Source of the DNA: Chryseobacterium sp. LAM-KRS1
Lineage (GTDB): Bacteria > Bacteroidota > Bacteroidia > Flavobacteriales > Weeksellaceae
NCBI RefSeq assembly: GCF_013184525.1
Contig: NZ_JAAOIZ010000003.1
Coordinates: forward strand, 732,818 to 796,817
Length of the DNA stretch: 64,000 nt
Direction of reading: 5' to 3'
The notes beneath the pieces were generated by a model. It was not told the origin of the DNA and did not search any database. It saw nothing but the letters and a program-made list of their open reading frames with translations. Numbering within the stretch: the stretch's first letter is position 1; every line of letters begins with the position of its first letter. Both the position numbers and the translations under genes were made by a program. This document shows, piece after piece, positions 26,562 through 34,613 of the stretch.

Positions 26562-27968
26562 ATGAAATTCAAATTATTACTGGCTTTTTCTTTCTGGATG
26601 CTTCTGATAGCGGTATCATGTAATAAAGATGATATCAGCTTTGATGCTCCTTCACAGCAATTAAGATTTTCCAGGGACACTGTGTTTTGTGATACGGTTT
26701 ATCACCAGGTCCGCTCTGAAACTTATGTTGTAAAAGTATATAATAATGAAGACAAAGATATTTCTATTCCCAGAATTAATCTTGAAAAAGGAGCAGCTTC
26801 TTTATATAAAATCAATGTAGACGGAAAGGCAGGATACGATTTTAAAGATGTTCCCCTGAGAAAAAAAGACAGTCTTTATATTTTTGTTGAAATTGCCCCA
26901 CAAGCTACCGGTCCGGAGGCTATTGCTGAAGACCGTGTGATATTTACAAGTCCAGCGGGACAACAGCATGTCACTTTATTTTCTGTTGTTCAGGATGCTG
27001 AATTCTTTATCCAGACTCCAACCAACCCTAATGTGATCAGTAATCATACAACCTGGAGTAACACAAAAGCGAAGATTATTTATGGTGACCTTACGATAAA
27101 TCCGAATGTTACCCTGGATATTCAACCCGGAACTAAAGTATATTTCCATAAAAACAGCGGAATGAAAGTAGGCACAGGTGCTACATTAAATATAAACGGA
27201 ACCTTGAACAATGAGGTTGTTCTTCGGGGTGACAGGAATGATCCGTACTATGATACTATTCCTAAAAACTGGAATTCAATCCGTATGGAAGCAGGATCTA
27301 CCCTCAATATGAATTACGGAAGACTTTTCGGAGGAACAAGAGGACTGGAGATGAAGCAAACGAATGCCACAATCAGCAATTCATTTATTCATACATTTCA
27401 GGAATATGGTATATATGCTGTAAATTCAACAGTGAATGGAAAAAATCTTGTTATGAATAACTGCGGGGAATCTGCAATAGGTATTTTTAAAGGAGGAAAC
27501 CATAACTATACACATGCTACCATAGCCAATTATTCGAAAACGCTTTCTTCTTCCAACCGTAACGGAATTTTTGCTACCAATGAGTGGAAAAATGATGCTG
27601 GGCAAACAGAACAAGGCGCATTACAGCTTAATGTGAGAAACAGTATTGTGTATTCCGACAGGGATAATTCAATTAATTTTGAACAAACTCCAGGACAGTT
27701 ATTTAATTTTCAGTTCCAAAACTGCCTGCTAAAGTATTCAAACACTTCGGAAGCCGGCTTTAACTTTGACAGCAATACTAATGTCATTCAGAGTTTAAAA
27801 AATGAAGACCCGCAATTTGTCAATTATTTTATTGCTCATCAGAATTTAAGAGTTAAGACTACCTCCCCGGCTAAAAATAAAGGAAATGTTGCAGTAGCAG
27901 CAACGGTTCCAACAGATATAGCCAATGTATCGAGAACTACCCAACCAACTCTTGGAGCTTATCAGTAA
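26562..27968 (+). CDS. lipoprotein with right-handed beta-helix domain
   Basis: 468 residues. Lipoprotein signal with C20 (LLIAVSC). N-terminal part (about 30-145) looks like an Ig-type domain that begins [20 protein letters not shown]; the remainder (about 160-450) has the regular Asn-rich strand pattern of a parallel beta-helix ([36 protein letters not shown]). Typical of surface or periplasmic binding proteins or polysaccharide-acting enzymes; no catalytic residues recognised. Overlaps the next gene by one base. Confidence 0.8.
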   Translation: MKFKLLLAFSFWMLLIAVSCNKDDISFDAPSQQLRFSRDTVFCDTVYHQVRSETYVVKVYNNEDKDISIPRINLEKGAASLYKINVDGKAGYDFKDVPLRKKDSLYIFVEIAPQATGPEAIAEDRVIFTSPAGQQHVTLFSVVQDAEFFIQTPTNPNVISNHTTWSNTKAKIIYGDLTINPNVTLDIQPGTKVYFHKNSGMKVGTGATLNINGTLNNEVVLRGDRNDPYYDTIPKNWNSIRMEAGSTLNMNYGRLFGGTRGLEMKQTNATISNSFIHTFQEYGIYAVNSTVNGKNLVMNNCGESAIGIFKGGNHNYTHATIANYSKTLSSSNRNGIFATNEWKNDAGQTEQGALQLNVRNSIVYSDRDNSINFEQTPGQLFNFQFQNCLLKYSNTSEAGFNFDSNTNVIQSLKNEDPQFVNYFIAHQNLRVKTTSPAKNKGNVAVAATVPTDIANVSRTTQPTLGAYQ

Positions 27969-28294
27969 TGGAAATAACGAATTTACAACAGCAGGTTGAT
28001 GAATGGATAAAAACAATTGGTGTCCGTTATTTTAATGAACTTACCAATATGGCAATGTTGACAGAGGAGGTAGGTGAAGTGGCCAGAATTATCGCGAGGC
28101 GATATGGTGAGCAAAGTGAAAAAGAAAGTGACAAAAGTAAAGATTTGGGTGAAGAATTGGCGGATGTCCTTTTTGTAACCTTATGCCTTGCCAATCAAAC
28201 AGGGGTAAATCTACAGGAAGCTTTCGACAAAAAAATGAAGCTAAAAACGGATCGCGATAAAGACCGACATCAGAATAATGAAAAACTGAAGTAA
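27968..28294 (+). CDS. MazG-like nucleotide pyrophosphohydrolase
   Basis: 108 residues forming one all-alpha NTP-PPase domain. Metal-binding motifs: E34-V-G-E37 and E63-L-A-D66 (ExxE...ExxD) as in MazG/RS21-C6-type enzymes. Hydrolyses nucleoside triphosphates to monophosphates, often to clean damaged dNTPs; cytoplasmic. Starts on the last base of the lipoprotein gene (TAATG), so the two are coupled. Confidence 0.88.
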   Translation: MEITNLQQQVDEWIKTIGVRYFNELTNMAMLTEEVGEVARIIARRYGEQSEKESDKSKDLGEELADVLFVTLCLANQTGVNLQEAFDKKMKLKTDRDKDRHQNNEKLK

Positions 28295-28458
28295 AGATTT
28301 CAGATATAATATATACAAAGGACTTTACTTAGCTTATCATCTGCTTTTAAAAGACTGAATCTTATCAGAATAATAAAATTGAAACAGAGACTACGTTGAT
28401 GATAACAGACAATAACCGTCTGAAATCTGATGACTTAAATCTGAAACCTATAGAAATA

Positions 28459-29676
28459 ATGAAGTTAGAGAAATCAAAATTAGAAGGAGATCAAACCATA
28501 CAAATCAGCGGTTCGAAAAGTATTTCGAATCGTTTGTTGATTTTGGAAAGCCTGTTTAATAACATACAAATCGGAAATCTTTCCAATTCCCAGGACACAG
28601 AAATGCTTACGAAAGCCTTATCAGAAAATTCTGAAGTGGTGGACATTCATCATGCCGGAACCGCCATGCGCTTTCTTACTTCATATTTTTCTATCCTCGA
28701 GGGCAGGGATACTATCCTAACCGGATCCGGAAGAATGAAAGAAAGGCCTATCAAAAACCTGGTCAACGCTTTGCGTGATCTGGGAGCAGATATTAAATAT
28801 ATGGAGAACGAAGGTTTTCCTCCTTTAAGAATTAAGGGTAAGAGGATTACACAATCTGTGGTGAATGTTCCTGCCAATATTTCCAGCCAGTTTATTACTT
28901 CTTTACTTCTTATTGCAGGGAAGCTGGAAAATGGTTTGGAGATCAATCTTGTCGGGGATATCACATCGAGGTCTTATATTGAAATGACGCTTGATATTAT
29001 TACCAGATTTGGCATTAAAGCTACTTTTACAGGCAATGTGATTAAAGTAGAACCTTTTGCAAACCCATCTTCTGTTATCCATTATGAAGTAGAAAGTGAC
29101 TGGAGCTCTGCTTCGTACTTCTACTCTATCTGTGCATTGGGAAGAAAAACTATTCATCTGAAAAGCTTCTATAAACAATCCACTCAGGGAGATTCTGCAA
29201 TAGCAAACATCTATGAGAAGTTCTTTGGAATTACAACGACTTTTTCGGAAGAAGAACATAAAATTACTTTAAAGGCTGACCCTTACTTTTCTTTTCCGGA
29301 AAAAATTGAACTGGATATGAACGACTGCCCCGACATTGCGCAAACTCTTTGTGTAACGGCAGCTGCATTAAAAATTCCTTTCGACATTTCAGGTCTGGGC
29401 ACCTTAAGGGTTAAGGAAACAGACAGACTACAAGCTTTATATAACGAACTAAAAAAAATAGGAACCGACACTGAAATTACAGATTTCACAATCAAATCAG
29501 TGAGTTTTGGAGAACCGGAAGAAAATATCTCGATCAAAACTTATCAGGATCACAGGATGGCCATGAGTTTTGCTCCATTCTGCCTGATCAAAGAGCTTAC
29601 AATAGAGGAAGAAAATGTGGTTGAAAAATCGTATCCCATGTTCTGGAAAGATCTTTCCACAATTCTTATATCGTAA
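28459..29676 (+). CDS. aroA: 3-phosphoshikimate 1-carboxyvinyltransferase (EPSP synthase)
   Basis: 405 residues from ATG 28459 (MKLEKSKLEGDQ); an upstream TTG at 28396 would add 21 residues with no counterpart in the family. The substrate-binding SGSK20-S-I-S-N-R25 opening, the HAGTAMRFLTSY motif, MNDCPDIAQTL and DHRMAMSF are all conserved EPSP synthase signatures. It makes 5-enolpyruvylshikimate-3-phosphate in the shikimate pathway for aromatic amino acids. Confidence 0.95.
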   Translation: MKLEKSKLEGDQTIQISGSKSISNRLLILESLFNNIQIGNLSNSQDTEMLTKALSENSEVVDIHHAGTAMRFLTSYFSILEGRDTILTGSGRMKERPIKNLVNALRDLGADIKYMENEGFPPLRIKGKRITQSVVNVPANISSQFITSLLLIAGKLENGLEINLVGDITSRSYIEMTLDIITRFGIKATFTGNVIKVEPFANPSSVIHYEVESDWSSASYFYSICALGRKTIHLKSFYKQSTQGDSAIANIYEKFFGITTTFSEEEHKITLKADPYFSFPEKIELDMNDCPDIAQTLCVTAAALKIPFDISGLGTLRVKETDRLQALYNELKKIGTDTEITDFTIKSVSFGEPEENISIKTYQDHRMAMSFAPFCLIKELTIEEENVVEKSYPMFWKDLSTILIS

Positions 29677-29698
29677 TGTAAAGAATATTTCAAACGAC

Positions 29699-29745
29699 AA
29701 CACAAAACGACGGTCCTTTCATCAGATCGTCGTTTTGTGTTTATA
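29699..29745 (+). terminator. intrinsic terminator of aroA
   Basis: A 14-bp stem AACACAAAACGACG / CGTCGTTTTGTGTT with a 15-nt loop. Confidence 0.75.
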
Positions 29746-29933
29746 TGGACAATACAATACTCAAGTTAATTTAGAAAACAGACGATTTTTGCAATTTCAG
29801 CAATTCTGTAATTTTTGCCTTTTAGGAGAATTTCTACATTTAAACATCATAACTTAATTATCTATTAAAATTCATTTAACTCCCTTATAATAGATATATG
29901 CTTATTTTAGGTTTAAATAAAAATACTTAAACT

Positions 29934-30935
29934 ATGTCCAAATTTAATGTGAGACATCTTGCGATTCTCCTTCTCGGTATTACAGCTACCTCAACGATGC
30001 TTTCTTCATGTTCAGAAAATCTAACCGCTATGAACTCTGATGATAAGAACTTCAGTATTCAGGCAAAGAATACCGGTAAAGTTACTCTGGCCACTATTGG
30101 TATCAGCAACTGGATGTCCGGATTAGAGGATAATACTTCCCTTTCTAAAACTTCTATCCCCGGCACTCACGATTCAGGAGCAATGAGAGAGGTTCCTTCG
30201 AACAGTGGTACGGCAAAGACCCAAAACCTTACCATCAGCGAGCAACTCAATGCAGGAGTCCGTTTTCTGGATGTCCGTTGCAGACATATTGATAATTCTT
30301 TTGCTATCCATCATGGTGCTATTTATCAGAATTTAAATTTTGATGATGTTCTTAATGCATGCTACTCATTTTTAGACAGTCATCCTACAGAGGCCATCAT
30401 CATGTCTGTAAAAGAAGAATATAATGCTTCGAATACAACAAGAACCTTTGAGAAAACATTCGATTCTTACATCCAGAAAAACCCTTCAAGATGGGATCTT
30501 GGAACTCATATTCCTACTTTAGGATCTGTGAGAGGAAAAATAAAATTACTAAGAAGGTTTTCAGCAGAAACAGCTAAAGGAATTGATGCTACATCATGGG
30601 CAGATAATACAACCTTTGAAATCAATAATTCCAATGCTTCATTAAAAGTTCAGGATTATTATCAGGTAAGTAATAATGATGATAAATGGAATAAGATTTC
30701 TGCTCTTTACAATGAGGCTAAAAATGATACCAGCAGTAAACTTTTTATTAATTTTACAAGTGGTTACAAACCCTTAATATTTGGAATTCCCAGTATTCCA
30801 ACAGTTTCCAATACTATTAATCCTAAACTTAAAACTTTATTTCAGAACAGCCCACAGGGAACTTACGGAATAATGCCAATAGATTTTGTCAGTGCGGAAC
30901 TCTCAGAATTGATTATTAAAACTAACTTCAACTAG
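29934..30935 (+). CDS. phosphatidylinositol-specific phospholipase C, lipoprotein
   Basis: 333 residues. Lipoprotein-type signal (TMLSSC26) or secretion leader. Bacterial PI-PLC X-domain signatures: SIPGTH79DS with catalytic His79, LNAGVRFLDVR, and the second histidine in FAIH126HG. The family cleaves phosphatidylinositol or GPI anchors to diacylglycerol and cyclic inositol phosphate. Envelope or extracellular. Convergent with a phosphodiesterase-phosphatase fusion and close to two SusCD systems, which supports a role in lipid head-group use. Confidence 0.92.
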   Translation: MSKFNVRHLAILLLGITATSTMLSSCSENLTAMNSDDKNFSIQAKNTGKVTLATIGISNWMSGLEDNTSLSKTSIPGTHDSGAMREVPSNSGTAKTQNLTISEQLNAGVRFLDVRCRHIDNSFAIHHGAIYQNLNFDDVLNACYSFLDSHPTEAIIMSVKEEYNASNTTRTFEKTFDSYIQKNPSRWDLGTHIPTLGSVRGKIKLLRRFSAETAKGIDATSWADNTTFEINNSNASLKVQDYYQVSNNDDKWNKISALYNEAKNDTSSKLFINFTSGYKPLIFGIPSIPTVSNTINPKLKTLFQNSPQGTYGIMPIDFVSAELSELIIKTNFN

Positions 30936-30962
30936 ATTTCTTAAAAAAACTGAAAAATAAAA

Positions 30963-30998
30963 TCGCAGCCTTTATTGATTAAAGGCTGCGACTTTTTT
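30963..30998. terminator. bidirectional intrinsic terminator
   Basis: A 12-bp stem TCGCAGCCTTTA / TAAAGGCTGCGA; T-run on both strands. Lies between the convergent PI-PLC and phosphatase fusion genes. Confidence 0.85.
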
Positions 30999-31029
30999 AA
31001 TGATTATTACATTATTCCCAATAAAAGCT

Positions 31030-32856
31030 TTACTTCTTTATTCCATACGCGCTGAGTATTTTACTAAAGATCTCAGTATTTTCAAACAATCCTGTAAATT
31101 CTTTAGAATTGGGGCCATAAGCAAATACAGTAGATGGAATGGAAGTATGGTCATTGGTGCTGAAATTTCCGAAAATCCATCCTTCTTTAAGACTTCCATC
31201 AAGAAGTGAGAGTCCTCCGGTTTCATGATCCCCTACAACAATCACCAATGTTTCTTTATTTTCATCCGCAAACTTCATGGCTTTTCCTACCACATGATCG
31301 AAGTCTAATAATTCTGTAACAAGCTGCTCAATATTATTACTATGTCCACCGCCATCTGTTTGGGATGCCTCAACCATCATGAAAAATCCATTTTTATTTT
31401 CTTTTAGATCATTGAGGGTAAGGTCAAAGGCATCGGCTAACCAATTTCCTCTTCCTTCGGTTATTCTTTTTGAAGCCAGAGGATCAATGATCAATGTCCG
31501 GTTATTGATTTTCTTTACAGATTTTAGATCCTGGTAAGTATCTATTTTTGCTTCTTTAATTTTCAAAACATTATCCGACGTCAATCCACTGGTAGGACCG
31601 CCAATCAGAATCTTGGTTTTGGAATTCACAAAGCCTTTCAGGATTGGCTCCGAGCTATTTCTGTTATCTGAATGTGCATAAAAATCTGCGGGTGTAGCAT
31701 CTGTGACGTCTCCGGTAGAAATTAATCCTGAAACCTTTCCCTGGCCAACAATGATATCCGGAATTTGTGCAATAGAATTTCCTCTTTCATCAACTCCAAC
31801 GAAGCTATTCTTCGTCTTCACTCCCGTAGCAAATGCTGTTGACCCCGGAGCAGAATCCGTAATATAAGCATTGGACGAATTGGTCTTAGACAATCCGGTA
31901 GCCTTGATATTAAATACATTTAACTTTCCTTTATTCGCTGTAAAGGCAGCATAATACTGGGGCAAAGAGGTACCATCCGGAATTAAAAGAATCACATTTT
32001 TAACATTCTTAACCACTCCATCCGTTTTGTAGGTAGGTGCATATGTAGTGTATTCTTTGGTATTTTTATAAAAATTCCTAGGAATGGTATTGAGAAATTT
32101 TTTCAGATCGGGAATGTGATCGGTATTGATGTAATCCACTCCCAAATCTATAAAATTCACCCATGCATTAGGGAAATCCGGAGCTCCGTAAAAACGTACT
32201 GGCTTTTGCCGGGCATGAGCTGCCTCCACTGCCTTTTTTATATTTTCGGTTTCTTCATCTCTGGGGATTCCCTTTCCATTCCACTTTACCAGCTCCTGCA
32301 AATCTGCACTGAATAATCCTACTCTTCCAAGCTCGTCAGAAGTATATTTTTTATTAAGATCCCCATCAAAAAAAAGATAATCCGGATAATTTTTGAAATC
32401 AGAAGGCTGAGGTCTGTTACCGGTTATTACAATTTTGACCCCGGAATTACCCGTAATGTCAGGATATTTTTTCAACGTTGCTGACAAAGCATTGAGACTT
32501 GTTTTATAATCTTGCTTAATATCAATAAGCAATTGTAGTTTTTTAGAAGAATCCGGATAAATCGTTCCTTTATTGAGTTTGATTTGTTTTGAAATATTAT
32601 CCAGGTAGAGGCTTTCCAATGTCCTGTCAGGAGATAATTCTTTTTCTGTATGGGCTACCCACAGCTTGCCATTAACAAGAAAAACATCTGCTTCAACAGA
32701 ACCGAAGTTTGCATAATATGCCTCCCAGAATGGTACTTTCTGTTCATAATCATTATGTGAGTGCGCATTGCTTACAGTATAGTTCAGATAATTCTGCGCC
32801 TGATTTTGTGAAAAAATGGCGGTGGCTAACAAAGCCCATATTTTTATTTGTTTCAT
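31030..32856 (-). CDS. phosphodiesterase (GDPD/PI-PLC-like) - alkaline phosphatase fusion
   Basis: 608 residues with a signal peptide (1-20). Residues about 25-265 form a TIM-barrel phosphodiesterase-like domain: H32-S-H34-N-D36, E56-A-D58-V, and W-V-A-H69-T. Residues about 283-605 are an alkaline phosphatase domain: D-G-T in LLIPDGTSLP, the nucleophile D334-S335-A336, ATGVKTKN, and zinc-site blocks VVGDHETGG and near the C-terminus. Predicted to release alcohols from phosphodiesters and then free phosphate from the monoester in one periplasmic protein. Two-domain forms of this kind occur in Bacteroidetes; the substrate is inferred from neighbours. Confidence 0.88.
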   Translation of the reverse strand: MKQIKIWALLATAIFSQNQAQNYLNYTVSNAHSHNDYEQKVPFWEAYYANFGSVEADVFLVNGKLWVAHTEKELSPDRTLESLYLDNISKQIKLNKGTIYPDSSKKLQLLIDIKQDYKTSLNALSATLKKYPDITGNSGVKIVITGNRPQPSDFKNYPDYLFFDGDLNKKYTSDELGRVGLFSADLQELVKWNGKGIPRDEETENIKKAVEAAHARQKPVRFYGAPDFPNAWVNFIDLGVDYINTDHIPDLKKFLNTIPRNFYKNTKEYTTYAPTYKTDGVVKNVKNVILLIPDGTSLPQYYAAFTANKGKLNVFNIKATGLSKTNSSNAYITDSAPGSTAFATGVKTKNSFVGVDERGNSIAQIPDIIVGQGKVSGLISTGDVTDATPADFYAHSDNRNSSEPILKGFVNSKTKILIGGPTSGLTSDNVLKIKEAKIDTYQDLKSVKKINNRTLIIDPLASKRITEGRGNWLADAFDLTLNDLKENKNGFFMMVEASQTDGGGHSNNIEQLVTELLDFDHVVGKAMKFADENKETLVIVVGDHETGGLSLLDGSLKEGWIFGNFSTNDHTSIPSTVFAYGPNSKEFTGLFENTEIFSKILSAYGIKK

Positions 32857-33011
32857 AATATTTTAAAAAGACCTGTTTAAAGGGTTTAGAGACTGAAAGC
32901 AAAAAGGCAATCTGTTAAATTGTGATTTCTATTTTTGCATTGTTCATCTTTATCAAGATAAAAATTCAATATCCCTTCGTTTCAATCTGAAACCAATGAT
33001 GACCATAAAAA

Positions 33012-33061
33012 ATAAAAGTTTAAACTATACCACTGCATAGTTTCAGCAATGGTATAGTTTA
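33012..33061 (-). terminator. probable terminator of the SusCD pair
   Basis: Inverted repeat TAAACTATACCA / TGGTATAGTTTA (33021-33061) with partial inner pairing; the minus strand continues AACTTTTATTTTTT. It lies 19 bases past the SusD stop. Confidence 0.65.
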
Positions 33062-33079
33062 TCATTATTAACTAAAGTT

Positions 33080-34588
33080 TTACCAGCCTTGGTTTTGTTT
33101 GATGATCCCGTGACTGTTCACGATTTCAACCTGTGGCACTGCCCACACATTATGAACCGAAGGATTGAAATTTCTGGCAGCCCATACTACCTGTCCATTA
33201 ATTCCATGTAAAGGCTGTGCATAAGTACTTTGAGCATCCCCCCAACGCACAAGATCCCGGTGCCTGTCAGCCCATTCACCTGCCAATTCGCAACGTCTTT
33301 CGTGCTTCAGGTCAGCCAATATACATCCGTTTTTCGAGGCTAATCCTGCACGGTTACGGATCATATTAATTTCCTGGTCCGCATTCTGTCCCATCATAAT
33401 TTTTGCTTCTGCTTTGATCAGAATAACTTCAGCATAACGCATAATCGGAACAGCAAGGTCGGTACACGGATAATCTCCATTAGCGCTTACATGCCCACTG
33501 TTTAATGCGTACTTAAATGCATCCATATATTTATTAAACTGATATCCGGTAAGGGAATTGATAGAAGCATATGTTCTTACACTTCCGTTAAACGTGAACT
33601 GATCTCCCAATTTCAGAATTGTTGCACTTCTTCTTAGATCTCCGGCTTCATATTCATCATATAGTTCTTTGGTAGGTTGAAAATATCCCCAACCATTATA
33701 CAATCCCCATCCTTTATTTTCAAGCATAACGCCCGGAAGAATACTGCCTACCGAATTAAATTTAGGGGTACTCGGTATAGACCAGATATATTCCGAGCTA
33801 TAATTATTTTCAGCTTTGAAAACATCAGCGTAATTATTTAGTAGATTTCTGTTTCCTTTTGTCATTACTTCATTCGCCCAAAATGCAGCATTTTGCCAGT
33901 CTTTCATAAATAAATACACTTTCGCCAGAAGTGCCCATGCAGCCACCTTGTGTGGTCTTCCGAAGTCTTTTGCCAGCAGTTCTTCCTGTGCAGGCAATAA
34001 TTCTGCGGCCCTCTTAAGATCGGTTACAATATAATTGTAGTTCTCCATTACATTGGCCGCTCTCGGTATCGGATTAGGATCGGCTTCTTTATTTCTATCG
34101 ATAATAGGAACTCCAGCTTTGTCATTTCCATAGTTATATGCCAATTCAAAATACATCCGGCTGCTCATAAATAAAGCCTCTCCCAGATATTTATTTTTTA
34201 CCCCAGCTGTAGTCTGAATATTATCGATGTTCCGAATGACACGGTTTGCAACACCGATTACATTGTATCTTTTATTCCACTGAGTTTCTAGATCACCTGC
34301 AGCAATATAATTACTGCTGAAATTCTTTGCATTATCGGCTTCACTTTTTGATCTTCCTGTAACCATATCATCGCTGGCATTAATGAACCAGAATAAACCT
34401 CTCCCATAAAACTCACTATCGGACAAAGGCTTATACATTGCATTAGCTCCGGTGATCAGGTCATTCTCTGTTTTCCAAAAACTCGCCTCGGTAGGTGTCC
34501 CTTCCGGCTGAACATCTAACTCGTTTGTACAGGATGAAAGCACGACTGCAATCCCTGATATCCAAAATATATTTTTTAAAAATTTCAT
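33080..34588 (-). CDS. SusD/RagB family nutrient-binding outer-membrane lipoprotein
   Basis: 502 residues. Lipoprotein signal LSSC20; RagB/SusD fold with the TPR-like N-terminal region (TEASFWKTENDLITGANAMY) and C-terminal region ending near VPQVEIVNSHGIIKQNQGW. Surface lid protein of a TonB-dependent importer. Encoded 25 bases after the SusC partner in the same operon. Ligand not deducible; position next to a phosphodiesterase-phosphatase suggests a phospholipid-derived compound. Confidence 0.92.
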   Translation of the reverse strand: MKFLKNIFWISGIAVVLSSCTNELDVQPEGTPTEASFWKTENDLITGANAMYKPLSDSEFYGRGLFWFINASDDMVTGRSKSEADNAKNFSSNYIAAGDLETQWNKRYNVIGVANRVIRNIDNIQTTAGVKNKYLGEALFMSSRMYFELAYNYGNDKAGVPIIDRNKEADPNPIPRAANVMENYNYIVTDLKRAAELLPAQEELLAKDFGRPHKVAAWALLAKVYLFMKDWQNAAFWANEVMTKGNRNLLNNYADVFKAENNYSSEYIWSIPSTPKFNSVGSILPGVMLENKGWGLYNGWGYFQPTKELYDEYEAGDLRRSATILKLGDQFTFNGSVRTYASINSLTGYQFNKYMDAFKYALNSGHVSANGDYPCTDLAVPIMRYAEVILIKAEAKIMMGQNADQEINMIRNRAGLASKNGCILADLKHERRCELAGEWADRHRDLVRWGDAQSTYAQPLHGINGQVVWAARNFNPSVHNVWAVPQVEIVNSHGIIKQNQGW

Positions 34589-34613
34589 CTTTTCTTTTTT
34601 TAGTGTTAAAAAA

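Noticed and set aside
29615..29857. 80-codon plus-strand frame over the aroA 3' end
   Set aside because: It overlaps aroA out of frame and runs through the aroA terminator.
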